Part shown: positions 45,690 through 55,700 of the stretch, in pieces | Numbering within the stretch: the stretch's first letter is position 1 | How the letters are laid out: each line of letters starts with the position of its first letter | Assembly (NCBI GenBank): GCA_945890645.1 | Contig: CAMDCV010000018.1 | Location: 17,691-81,690, forward strand | Length of the DNA stretch: 64,000 bases | Reading direction: 5' to 3' | Source: Akkermansia muciniphila | GTDB lineage: Bacteria; Verrucomicrobiota; Verrucomicrobiia; Verrucomicrobiales; Akkermansiaceae | Translations under genes and position numbers: made by a program | The notes under the pieces: generated by a model | Databases searched by the model: none | Seen by the model: only the letters and a program-made list of their open reading frames with translations | What the model was told of the DNA's origin: nothing

Positions 45690-48600
45690 TTATCGGATCA
45701 GCGACACATGTCCTACGTAATTATGCCCGGATTTTTTGGGGATGGGTTTGATTTTTTGATGGGATACTGACATGTCCAAGACTGGGCTATGGAAGCCGCT
45801 GGGGCATTGGTACATTTCGATTTCCGGTTCCCACGCGCAGCCTGGAGTAAGCCAGCGAAGTCCGGTCGATGAGCTGCTGGCATTCGATGGGGCGTAGTCG
45901 ATGGTGAGGAAAAGCGGTTTACCGGAATCGTCGCAATCGAAGCGCTCGACGACAGCGCCGGTCGGTCCGGTGATACAGTTGCTATTCGCCCTAGGATAAA
46001 ATTCCCAAGTTTGGCCTTTGTCCCGCGAGCGGCCGCTGGCATGCGGATAGAAGGTGGAGCCATTGCGGCTGGAAATGCTCTGGTGGATGCCGTCGGCGTA
46101 AACGTGGGTGAGATCGGGCAGGCTGTCTTCGCCGAGTTCCTGGAGGCAAACGTCGCCATCGTAAACAAAAGTCGTGGCGGGGCCGACCTCGGGATCGCGG
46201 GAGATGCAGCGGCCGAGCGGATCGTAGTCGTAAGAAATGACGGGCACTCCATCGCGGCTGGCAGAGGTCAGACGGCCTTCGACATCATGGACAAAGCTCA
46301 GAATACCGTTCGCGGTGGCCATGGAGATCAAGTTGCCATTGTCATCCCATGCCAGCGGACCGAGCGGCCAAGTCGAGTATTGGCCCATTTGTTGGTCGCC
46401 GGGTGGAAGGGTGGTGAGTTGCTCGTAGCTGCCCGGATTTGCCCCGCCAGTGGCAGAGAGACGCCGGCCTTCGAGATCGCGGGTATAGGTGATCTCGCTT
46501 TCTAGGACAAGCGAAGCACTGGGAGCTGCGCGGCGGCGGGTGGTGCAGAGGGTGAGGTCACCCAGGCGGTTTCTGCCGATAGCTTTGACGCGGATCGGCG
46601 GCGTGGCTGCGGTGGAAAATGCGGTGGCATCGCGGATGAGGCGTTGATTTCGATCCCGATGAAAGGTCGTGATCGAGAGATCATTGATGTTGCTTTTCAC
46701 ACAGGCATCAAAGGTAAAATCCGCAGCGCCGGGAAGGGAGGCCTCGCCATCGCCTCGGTATTGGAAGGTGGTCACGACGCCGTTACCTTGCGTGCTGCGG
46801 AAGACGCGGTATCCCGCGTATTCGTTCGAGACGACCGGTGGAACTACGGGAACGCCCGCGTTGAGCGCGGAAATGGAAACCAGTCGGCCAATTCCATCGC
46901 GCGCTTCGACAAACGAGCGCCCATCCGGATAGGTGATGCCAGTGCGGCCGCGATGGTCAAAGGTGCTGCTGACGACGCGGCTGTCTTGAGATTCGGAGAC
47001 GAGGTTGCCGAGCGAATCATAGGCGCATGCCACGACGTGAGTACCTTGGGACGCACTGGTCATTCGACCGAGACCATCGTGAGTGAAGGTCTTGAGCGGG
47101 GTGGAGGAAACGGGAGCGATCAGAGGATCGCTGGTGGTCAGGCTGCTGGTAAGTTGACCGTTCAGATTGTGGGTGAGGGTCGTCTTGCCGTGATCGACAT
47201 GGCCGATCGTGCCGATGTTGATGTGAACGTGGCCGTGCGTCTTGAAGGTACCGTCTGCGTAATCACAGCGAGTCATCCGTCCGAGAGCATCGTTGCTGTT
47301 TGTCGTGGTGTGGCCGTAGGAATCGGTGGTGCTGCGGAGTTCACCAGAGCGGACAAGACTGCGCGAGAGCATCACGAAAGTTCCGGGAGTCACCGCATCT
47401 GCGGAAATTTCCTGACTGAAGGGAACTCCCGCAGAACTGCTATCATAGGCAAATTTGGTCACCAATCCGCCTGGCTTCGTGAAGGACACCGGGCGATGGA
47501 GCGAATCGTAGGCGCATGAGGAAACATTGCCCGTGCCATCGGTGGTCTGGGTGATGCGACCGGCGGCATCGAAGACATTATTGATGGTGAATGTCTTGGT
47601 TTGCGCGGCATCGGACGGGCAGGTGTCGGTGCGGGTGCTGGAAACAAGGTCGCCATTCGGATTCAGGGTGAAGAAATGGCTGGTATCGCCGCAAACATGG
47701 CCGATCAGGCGACCGGCGCTGTCGTAGGAGCAGGTTTCCAACACGTCGCCATTGCGGGAAATGTGTTGTACCAACCCGGCAGGCGAGAGGTCGATGGTGG
47801 TGACTTCCGGGGTGATCGCACCGCCGGGAGTGAAGCGGTCGCAGGTGATCGTTTCGTCCTCGGTCTCGAAGCCGAAGAAGGGGTTGATCGTCCGGTTGAT
47901 TCCTCCAGCACCTTTGGTATTGATGGCCATACTGCTGACGGGTGCGACGATCCGGTTGATTCCTCCCGCGCCCTTGGTGTTGATGGCGTGGTTGTTGACG
48001 GGAGCCACGATCCTTTTCACGGAATCCTTGCCGGTTTTCGCGGTATAATAACGGCTACTGGCGCAAGTGGAACCGCCGCCGAATGTCACCTTTTCCGGTT
48101 TCATTCCGACTCGCTCGATCTCACTGATGTTGCCGTAAATCGGCTGGCCCACCTGATACTTCTTCTTCGCCAGCAGCTCGTTGTTCGTGGACCCCGGCAC
48201 ATCGTTGACCTCGCCGAAGACAGAGCAGGTCACGTAGCCTTGGTTGTCGTATTCGTATAGGCAGACGTTGCCCATCGGGTCCGTCTCGGTAGAGAGGCGG
48301 TGGAAGCCATCGTAGGTGCGACTTTCCACGGTGGTGGTGCCTTGACCTCTGACGGTCCAGCTTTGGGGAATGGCTCCGTAAAGATTGTAGTCGCGGGCGG
48401 TGACGAGGCCATCGGGATTTCCTTCGCCACCCTCGTGAGTCAGGTGGAGGAAGCCGCGCTCGTCGTAGGAGAAATCGCAGACCAGGGCCTCCGCTTGGTC
48501 ACGACACACTGCAGGCGTGCTGAGGCGGACGCATTCGCCAGCGTTGTTGAGCGAGACGTCGCAGACAGCGAAGTTCGCAATGCCGAGCGAGGCTGGAATA

Positions 48601-51600
48601 AGCAGGCCGGAGCCATCGACCGGGCGCTCTTCTTCCGCCGTCTGGATGAGCAGGCCGTGGTCATTGTAAACGAAGAACGAGGAGTAAGCCGGGTTCGTAG
48701 GGACGAGGACTCCGGCTGCATCGCGGTGCTCGGTATCGCAGCGAGCGAGGCAGGCACCGGCATCGTAGTGGAAAGTCGTGGCGATTCTTTGTGGAACAAG
48801 TGGCGATTTGATTTCCAGGATTTGGTCGAGGGCGTTGTAGCTGCAAAGTTCGTCGTTTCCGCGTGGATCGACACTGCGGATGATGCGGCCGCGGGTGTCA
48901 CGGTAGAAGGCAGTGGTGAGGTTCAGACCGCCGCTGTCGGACACGAAGCTGCTGAGGAACTTCGTCGCTACATCATAATTGCAAGCATCGACAAAGGATG
49001 GAGCAGAGCCATTAAGCGTGGTTCTGGAGGTGAGTTGGCCGAGCGTGTTGTATTGGTAAAGTGAGCCGCGACCGGGAACTGGGCTAGTGACGGAGATGAG
49101 ATTTCCGTTCGAGTCGTAATCGTAAGTGGTCACTTGACCGTGGGCGCTGACCATGCGAACGACGGGGCTTTGCCAATCATCCATCGCCGTGATGCCTCCG
49201 TCAGGGGCAATAGTGCGGTCTTTGCCTTCCCAATTCTTGATGTGTTTGGGGTTGACTTTGGGCGCAGTGAACTCAAGCGATCCGAAGCCGGGTAGATAGT
49301 CGCAGGAAACAGTGCGCTGCTCGCCGCCCGGAGTGCGCAAGGTCATCAGGCGAGGGTTTCCCTTCTCAAGCACCGGGCAATTTTTGCGGAAATCTCGGTC
49401 GTAGGTGGTGATTTCCTGACTGCCATCGGGATGCGTGATCTGGGTGCAGAGGCTGTCGGCGTTGTAGGAGTAGGTGGTTTCAAAATAGTCCGGATCTGTG
49501 GCGCGGAGTTTGCCCGTCGGGCGGTTGGACGACGAGGTGACGGGAACATTTGGCGTGGAAAATCCCGTGTATTGGCGGCAAACAATGAGGCGGTGGAGGC
49601 GATCCAAGTCGGTCTCCGTCACGCGACCAACCTCATCGACTTCAATCATCGTGTAGCCTCCGTCGGGACGGATTACGCGTTTGATCAGACTGACATGACC
49701 CGTTTTGTAGCGCTGTGCGCTGGCACAGGTGTCGAAGTCGATGTGAAGCGGGTTGGTTTCCGCCGAGTAGGTGAAGATGCCAAGCGTGCGGCCCGCGCCA
49801 TCTGTGGCGCTGAGCAGGTTGCCGTTCAGGCGGGGATTAAGGCTGCCGGTGGAGTAAGTAAATGTCACTGGTCCGGCAGCGGGCGGCTGGCCGGCATCCT
49901 GCGGGCAGGAAATGGACTGGAGATCGCCTTCGCTGCCGCTCGGGTTACTAGGTCCGTAGTAGCTGAAAGCCACTGTGCGTCCGGTGTGATCGGTGATGCC
50001 GGAAATACGATCTCCCGTGTAAGCGACCGTGATGCTTTGGCCAAACTGGCTGCTCACCGAGCTGAGCTTGCCCGTGCCATCATAGTTGCAGGTGAGCGAA
50101 ACGTCATTACGATCCGTGATGGTGGCGATTTTTCCGGGAGCCACCGACGAGTCCATCGGGCGGAATACCCACTTGCCCGTATCGGCGAAAGCGAGCGTGA
50201 ATGTCTCCCCATCAAAGTGGCCCTCGCGGAACATGCCGTCGCAGCGGAAGCTGTTGTCCGGTTGGCGGTGAAAAATATCGCGGCGACCCTGGCCATCGTG
50301 CACCGCCACGCGGTCGGCGGATAATATCTCGATGAAAATATTATAGGAAAAATCCCAGCCTTGCCCGAGGTCGGAGCTCACCGGGACCATCGAGCGGTAA
50401 GTGCATGCGAAGTCAATGTTTGGACCTGCGGGGCAGGCGAGGGAAAGGGCGCTGACCGGTATGTGAACCTCGCCGGGGAGGCCGGGTGCCGAGCGCTTGA
50501 GCGCTCCGAGGTTGAGCTCTGCCTCGGACCTTTTGCCGCTGCTGCGGTGGGTCTCGTGGAGCGGGTTCTGCCCACTATTACTGGGACTATGGTAAAGTGG
50601 ATTGTTAGCGTCTTGTGCTGAGTCCCTATCACTTTTTGACATGTAATATTGATAGCCCTTTCTGTGCGTTACGCTGTCGAGCGGAGCGTTAGTATCGTCG
50701 AAAACCCGACCGCCGCTTGTCCGCATCGTGCCCGAATCGTGTTTAACATCCTTCACCTTGCCCCGGATCGCTTTGCCCGAGGTACTACTACCGAAACTCG
50801 ATGTGTCGTACACCGAACACTGGAACCTTTGCATGATGTTGTGAGCAAAAAGACTGGGAGGAAACCTTTTTGGCCGTGCGGCCCGCTCGCCGCTAGTCGC
50901 ATAGGGGTTGCTCTTGACAACGATTCCGATGCCTGAAATCGGTTTCACCGAGTCCATCTCTAGGGGCGCACCCGGCGGCAGCGTTGGTGGGGCATCCGCC
51001 GCGAGACCCGTGGTCGTCACTGTGATGGGCGAGTTGAGAGAAACGATCGTTTCCCCATTGTGAGTGATTCCCACTGCGATCACGCTCGCGCTTTCATTCA
51101 ATGGTCCGGACACTGTGGCCTGCCACACCCCTGCGACCAAGTTCAACGGCACCGAGACGAGCTGCCCATTCACATTCAAGACGAGAAAACTTCCCACCGG
51201 AATGGCCTGGCTTTGAAGGGATAAAACGCCCCCGTTCGTTGATAGCAGCGGTGGGTAAATGGCAAAAACTTCGGGCACGGGCTGCACCACTCGATAGAAG
51301 GCTTTGGTCGTGGTTGGCACAGGGTCGAGCCAAACGCCTTGCGTGTTCGTTGCTTCGACAAGTGCCACCTGCTTCCATCCGTCGGCACCGCCCGTTTCGA
51401 GGTTGCTGGATTTTTCGATGCGGTATCTCACTCCCACTTCCGCCAGCCATGAAAGTTTTACTTGTTTCCCAGGAAGCCCCGAGGTGAATTCTAACAAAGG
51501 CGGCGGCACTGGCCCATCCGCGCGTAGGGGTGTAACTTGGGCGTGAAAGAGAGCTGCTGTCAGCAGAAGCCACTGCGATAGACCTCTGCAAAAATTGCGT

Positions 51601-51620
51601 TGTAGGAAGTGGGTTTTCAT
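45690..51620 (-). CDS. Very large secreted RHS/YD-repeat protein
   Basis: A 1976-residue exported protein; ATG 51620 gives MKTHFLQRNFCRGLSQWLLL and a signal peptide. Residues ~35-250 are beta-rich adhesin-like. The segment ~380-520 (GLPGEVHIPVSALSLACPAG, DLGQGWDFSYNIFIEILSAD) and the many YD repeats after it (SYNADSLCTQITHPDGSQ, NYDGTGKLSSVSSQFGQS) are typical of RHS proteins. The C-terminus has the expected LRWLTPGCAWEPEIEMYQC, but then diverges: the usual RY(S/D)P...GRFxxxDP core and any toxin domain are absent, replaced by ~30 residues ending GHNYVGHVSLIR. There is no adjacent immunity gene. It may be a surface shell protein or a truncated polymorphic toxin. Confidence 0.85.
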   Translation of the reverse strand: MKTHFLQRNFCRGLSQWLLLTAALFHAQVTPLRADGPVPPPLLEFTSGLPGKQVKLSWLAEVGVRYRIEKSSNLETGGADGWKQVALVEATNTQGVWLDPVPTTTKAFYRVVQPVPEVFAIYPPLLSTNGGVLSLQSQAIPVGSFLVLNVNGQLVSVPLNLVAGVWQATVSGPLNESASVIAVGITHNGETIVSLNSPITVTTTGLAADAPPTLPPGAPLEMDSVKPISGIGIVVKSNPYATSGERAARPKRFPPSLFAHNIMQRFQCSVYDTSSFGSSTSGKAIRGKVKDVKHDSGTMRTSGGRVFDDTNAPLDSVTHRKGYQYYMSKSDRDSAQDANNPLYHSPSNSGQNPLHETHRSSGKRSEAELNLGALKRSAPGLPGEVHIPVSALSLACPAGPNIDFACTYRSMVPVSSDLGQGWDFSYNIFIEILSADRVAVHDGQGRRDIFHRQPDNSFRCDGMFREGHFDGETFTLAFADTGKWVFRPMDSSVAPGKIATITDRNDVSLTCNYDGTGKLSSVSSQFGQSITVAYTGDRISGITDHTGRTVAFSYYGPSNPSGSEGDLQSISCPQDAGQPPAAGPVTFTYSTGSLNPRLNGNLLSATDGAGRTLGIFTYSAETNPLHIDFDTCASAQRYKTGHVSLIKRVIRPDGGYTMIEVDEVGRVTETDLDRLHRLIVCRQYTGFSTPNVPVTSSSNRPTGKLRATDPDYFETTYSYNADSLCTQITHPDGSQEITTYDRDFRKNCPVLEKGNPRLMTLRTPGGEQRTVSCDYLPGFGSLEFTAPKVNPKHIKNWEGKDRTIAPDGGITAMDDWQSPVVRMVSAHGQVTTYDYDSNGNLISVTSPVPGRGSLYQYNTLGQLTSRTTLNGSAPSFVDACNYDVATKFLSSFVSDSGGLNLTTAFYRDTRGRIIRSVDPRGNDELCSYNALDQILEIKSPLVPQRIATTFHYDAGACLARCDTEHRDAAGVLVPTNPAYSSFFVYNDHGLLIQTAEEERPVDGSGLLIPASLGIANFAVCDVSLNNAGECVRLSTPAVCRDQAEALVCDFSYDERGFLHLTHEGGEGNPDGLVTARDYNLYGAIPQSWTVRGQGTTTVESRTYDGFHRLSTETDPMGNVCLYEYDNQGYVTCSVFGEVNDVPGSTNNELLAKKKYQVGQPIYGNISEIERVGMKPEKVTFGGGSTCASSRYYTAKTGKDSVKRIVAPVNNHAINTKGAGGINRIVAPVSSMAINTKGAGGINRTINPFFGFETEDETITCDRFTPGGAITPEVTTIDLSPAGLVQHISRNGDVLETCSYDSAGRLIGHVCGDTSHFFTLNPNGDLVSSTRTDTCPSDAAQTKTFTINNVFDAAGRITQTTDGTGNVSSCAYDSLHRPVSFTKPGGLVTKFAYDSSSAGVPFSQEISADAVTPGTFVMLSRSLVRSGELRSTTDSYGHTTTNSNDALGRMTRCDYADGTFKTHGHVHINIGTIGHVDHGKTTLTHNLNGQLTSSLTTSDPLIAPVSSTPLKTFTHDGLGRMTSASQGTHVVACAYDSLGNLVSESQDSRVVSSTFDHRGRTGITYPDGRSFVEARDGIGRLVSISALNAGVPVVPPVVSNEYAGYRVFRSTQGNGVVTTFQYRGDGEASLPGAADFTFDACVKSNINDLSITTFHRDRNQRLIRDATAFSTAATPPIRVKAIGRNRLGDLTLCTTRRRAAPSASLVLESEITYTRDLEGRRLSATGGANPGSYEQLTTLPPGDQQMGQYSTWPLGPLAWDDNGNLISMATANGILSFVHDVEGRLTSASRDGVPVISYDYDPLGRCISRDPEVGPATTFVYDGDVCLQELGEDSLPDLTHVYADGIHQSISSRNGSTFYPHASGRSRDKGQTWEFYPRANSNCITGPTGAVVERFDCDDSGKPLFLTIDYAPSNASSSSTGLRWLTPGCAWEPEIEMYQCPSGFHSPVLDMSVSHQKIKPIPKKSGHNYVGHVSLIR
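47891..48010 (-). repeat. Two 60-bp tandem repeats inside the RHS gene
   Basis: Units 47891-47950 and 47951-48010 are adjacent near-identical copies encoding RIVAPVxxxAINTKGAGGIN twice. The following codons (RTINPFFGFE) and preceding KRIVAPV are partial continuations. The reading frame is kept. Confidence 0.8.
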
Positions 51621-51929
51621 CGGATGGTTTTTGGTGCAGAATCGTTCAGGAGTTTCTGGATGAAGAAGCGAAAAATCGCTTTTATAGAATACGTTTTTGT
51701 AGTTACCCAACGTGTTAGCGTCAACAATTTAATCATCGCAGACGTGCCAAATACGACACACTTTGGTAGCTATAAAGTTTAAGTATCCAGATGCCTTCAT
51801 TTCTAAGCCTTGCCGCAACGCGCAAGTGTATTGGCCAAAATGAGTATAGTTGTCTCCTTGTTTGTCAGGTTATAATCGACTTTTTCTATGATTCATAGAC
51901 GAGGTTCATACAACAAAAACCTAGTGCAT
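51621..51929. other. Leader of the RHS gene, no gene
   Basis: No coding sequence is recognised. A small hairpin (AAGCGA/TCGCTT, 51666-51681) lies in the leader of the RHS gene. The remainder is AT-rich and probably carries its promoter. Confidence 0.45.
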
Positions 51930-52796
51930 TCACTCCGTGCGATCCGTAGTAACTCGTAAAAAACCACTCGGGAATGTCGAGACTGAGCCGCTGCTGCGAT
52001 AGACCCGTTTTACCACGCCCAAACCGATTTCCTCCGTTTCATGCAATACAGGGGAGGCGGCCCACTCTCGCATGTTGGGGGAAAATTCAAGCAGATCCGA
52101 GCGGTTTACGACCGCAGCATGACGATACATTTGAAGCCCAAAATACTTGATTCCAGCCACATCGAGAAACACGGGCGTTGGATTCGCGGATCGTACGGAT
52201 ACCGTCACGGGTTGGCTCCACGAGACGGTGCCGGAGGCATCTATCACTCTTGCCGCGAAGGTAACATCACCCGTCGCAATATTTCCCACGGACAACCCGT
52301 AAGGCGAAACCGTATCACGCCCCACGTAATTTCCATTGAGATAAAATTCCACTGCCGCAATCGAAGAACCCGTTGCGGGAGTAGCGTTCGCTTGCAGATG
52401 GTAAGCCGCCGGCGCAATATGCATTGCTCCCGTGATAGGTGCTGTGATCGACACCGCAGGTAGCGCTCCGCTCTCTACTGGTAACACTTGCACATCCACA
52501 GAAGAGGAATGAAGCGCTCTATCATCGTCCTCGACTGTTAACGTTACTCGATAACGCCCCGGAGTCGTAAACGTATGCGATACCTGAGCTCCCGATGCCG
52601 CAAAATTATTTCCAAACGACCACGCGTAGCGAATGATCGATCCGTCCTGATCGGTTGATGCGTTTCCATTGAAGGAAATCATCAATGGCGCGTTCCCCGA
52701 AAATGTTCCAGTTTGGATATGCGCCACTGGTGGCTGGTTCGCCGTCGAGACCCGCCAGTTCGCGGGTAAAAAATGCCACCACGGGGTTATTCTCAT
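51930..52796 (-). CDS. PKD/Ig-like C-terminal part of a frameshifted secreted protein
   Basis: This frame encodes a PKD domain (ANQPPVAHIQTGTFSGNAPL, FNGNASTDQDGSIIRYAWSF), an Ig-like domain (VSITAPITGAMHIAPAAYHL, AAVEFYLNGNYVGRD) and a C-terminal verrucomicrobial module. It has no signal peptide, and its first ~20 residues overlap, in another frame, the end of the hydrolase domain of the gene at 52606-56010. Joining the two by a one-base shift between ~52735 and 52795 would give a single ~1360-residue protein. It is probably the 3' part of that gene and not a separate gene. Confidence 0.7.
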   Translation of the reverse strand: MRITPWWHFLPANWRVSTANQPPVAHIQTGTFSGNAPLMISFNGNASTDQDGSIIRYAWSFGNNFAASGAQVSHTFTTPGRYRVTLTVEDDDRALHSSSVDVQVLPVESGALPAVSITAPITGAMHIAPAAYHLQANATPATGSSIAAVEFYLNGNYVGRDTVSPYGLSVGNIATGDVTFAARVIDASGTVSWSQPVTVSVRSANPTPVFLDVAGIKYFGLQMYRHAAVVNRSDLLEFSPNMREWAASPVLHETEEIGLGVVKRVYRSSGSVSTFPSGFLRVTTDRTE

Positions 52797-55700
52797 CGCT
52801 CGGAAGACTATTGCTTGCTCCCACCACCGGCAGAAACGTAGAACGCACTCCCGCTCTTCCCAGCGTGTGATGCAACAGTGCGGACTGCCAGATCGGCGTT
52901 GTCTGATCCCCTGAGCCGTGCATTAACAGAACCGGTGGATCCGAGTGATCCGCAAACAGCCCTGGATACGCAGATGCCGTTCGTTCTGGGATTGTCTGAA
53001 TGGCAGTGCCAGCAATGGGAGGCGGCGGATTTAGCCCCATGAGATACCCAGTCTGCGCAGTGGCGAGATTGTGATTGATCGAACTAGGTGCATTATCGAG
53101 AAGAAGCAAATCCGTCGGCGCATACCAAGCGCACACCGCATGAACACGATCCGATACACCATAGTTGCCCATGCTATTCCCCTCAAGGTCAGTGTGAAAA
53201 GTGTTCACTACCACATTGGCATTCTCGGCAGACAATGCGCTCATCAGTCCGAGATGCCCGCCCGATCCCTGTCCATGAATGCCGAAACGTTCCGGGTCCA
53301 AACCAAGCGCGGCACTATTCGACCTTAACCATCGCACGGCGGCTTTCACATCATGAATCTGGGCAGGCCAACGAGCCACTCCAGTGAGTCGATAATCGAC
53401 CGCTGCACATGCCATCCCGGCAGTATTGAGAGCGCTAGCGATTCCCAAGGTGCTGCGTGTCCCGTTTTGCCAGCCCCCGCCTGCGAGCAAAAGCACACAG
53501 GGCACAGGCCCCGAAACACCGCGCGGCACATACAAATCCATCCGTAACGCACCAGACGCTGGTGAGGCAAAGACTTGTCGCGCCATCAGCGCCCGTTGGC
53601 TGTTGTCGTTATCATTGATTGTAAATGTGGCCGATGAAGGAGCACCGGGTGTCACTCCAGAAGATGCCAATACATTCGCGATCACGGTCTCTGCGCCTTC
53701 CGTTATGGCATCCTCCACTGGCACAACGGAAAACATAACCGATGTTTGACTCGCAGGAATTTCCACAGATTGTGGCACAGTTACCGCATCGATCCCTGTC
53801 TGCGCGCTTCCCGCCCAACTTAGTGAGACCGACAACGGAGTAGGCAAAGCACTTGCGCGCGATACCGTGAACACCGCAGGATTTCCCCCATCTTCTGAAC
53901 CCGAAGATGGCGACACCGAAATCGTCACAGCCTGCGCCGGAGGGCTATCGTCATCAACAATCTGAACCGAAACAGAACCAACGACACCCACCACATAGGC
54001 CGTTGTCGGGATCACAGAAAATGAAATCGTTTCCGCCGCTTCTACGATCCCATCATTGAGAATGTTGACGGGGATCGACACCGAGTCACTACCAGAGGGA
54101 ATCGTGACATTGAGCGAAATCGCTTCATAATCATCACCATATCCTGCATTGCCCGTTACAGACAAAGTCGTATTCAATGCCGCAGCGGTCGAACCGCTGC
54201 GACTCACCGTAAGCGAAAATGAAACTCCAGATCCCTCGGTGACTATTTCATGAGATACCGATAGATTCACACTCGGCAAAGGTGCCCCGTCATTATCGGC
54301 AATCGTCACCGTCGCAGAGGCAGAGCTAGAGAGCAAGTAACCACTGCCGGCTTGCAGTTCCACGATGACCGTCTCAGCATTTTCTTCCACGGCATCATCG
54401 ATCGGAACCAGTGGCACAGTGGCCGATGCCTCACCGTCAGGAATCGTCACAGTGCCGGGCAGAGTTGCGTAATCGGATCCTGCTAGGGAGGTGCCTTGAA
54501 CACTATAATTGATAGTGAGACTCCCCGCGAGGCTGCCCGATCGCGAAACGATGAAGGCTCCCTCATCGTTCCCTGTCTCAGCCGCATTCGCATCCGAAGT
54601 GACCACGGAAATCACGGGTAAGCCACCGCCCGTCGGCGTCGAGGGTTTCACGATCACCAAATACATCACCGTTCCAGACGTGGTGCCATTTGGTCCAAGA
54701 TTAATAGTTTCTCCGTCGAGAAATGATCGTCGAAAAAGTGTTAGATTAACTTGCGCGGAAAAAAGGCTCGAGCCGGTGGTGACTTGCAGCGATTCACCCG
54801 TGTTCGTCCATCCGGTCAACCACGAAGGTTTTGTCGTGATCCGTGAGTCATGTGCGATGAAAACTTCCGCATCCGCATCAAGGTCAAAGCGTGCCAAGGC
54901 CGCACCAGTGAAGGCCGCCGCAGCCGGATGCGGACGAATCCACTCCGCACCGCGCACTGTATTCGGAACGCCTAACACTGCGCCGCCGTGCGCATTCACA
55001 TAACAGAGATCGCCCTCTTTGAGATTGCCGCATACTTTCCATGCTGCCTCGCCGCTCGTGCCTCCAGCCGCATTCGAGGGATGCACCACGGAGCTGGCAG
55101 AGTCCAGTGCCTGAAAATTCACGGTGGCCGATGGCAGGCTGATCGGTTGCGCTGGTAAAGCAAAAGGCACACCGCGCACAAACGCACTCCATTGCGCGGC
55201 TGTCGCGGGATCGGGCAGCCACGAAGCCCGCGAACGATCACCCGTGAAGTCCGCATGAGCCGCAGTCGTTCGTGAAACATTGTCGCCGAGATAACCGGTG
55301 GAAACATCGATAGGGAGCAGCGTTGGTTGCTGGTTGATTGCCCAATTTTGAGCTGGCAAACGACGCGTTATAATCGCTTCTAACAAAGCCGTAGTAAGTG
55401 CCGCCGGTAACGGATTTCCGGTATGTGTCGTGGCGGGTTCGCAAATGAATGTCCATGGCGCATTGCCCATGGCTCGACCCCATTCAAAATTTCCCATAGG
55501 TAAGACAAACCCGCTCAAATTATCCTGCTCACCCGCGAAAAACAGCACCGGTACGGAGTATGCTGGAGTGAAATCGAACAGCGTATCTGCCGCCACCGTC
55601 CCGTCCAGCCGATTGAAGTTAAAGCCATCATTTCCCTGGGCAAACATCCGCCCGGGATGGTGTGCCAGCACTGCCAACACACGTCCCGGCGAGGCCACCG

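Noticed and set aside
47172..47231. A tuf (EF-Tu) gene or gene fragment on its own
   Set aside because: Only ~20 codons match, and they lie in frame inside the RHS gene. No other GTPase motif (DxxG, NKxD) follows.
52735..52795. Programmed -1 ribosomal frameshifting at TTTTTT
   Set aside because: The required shift is +1 and the run is not in the register of a -1 slippery heptamer. A one-base indel is simpler.
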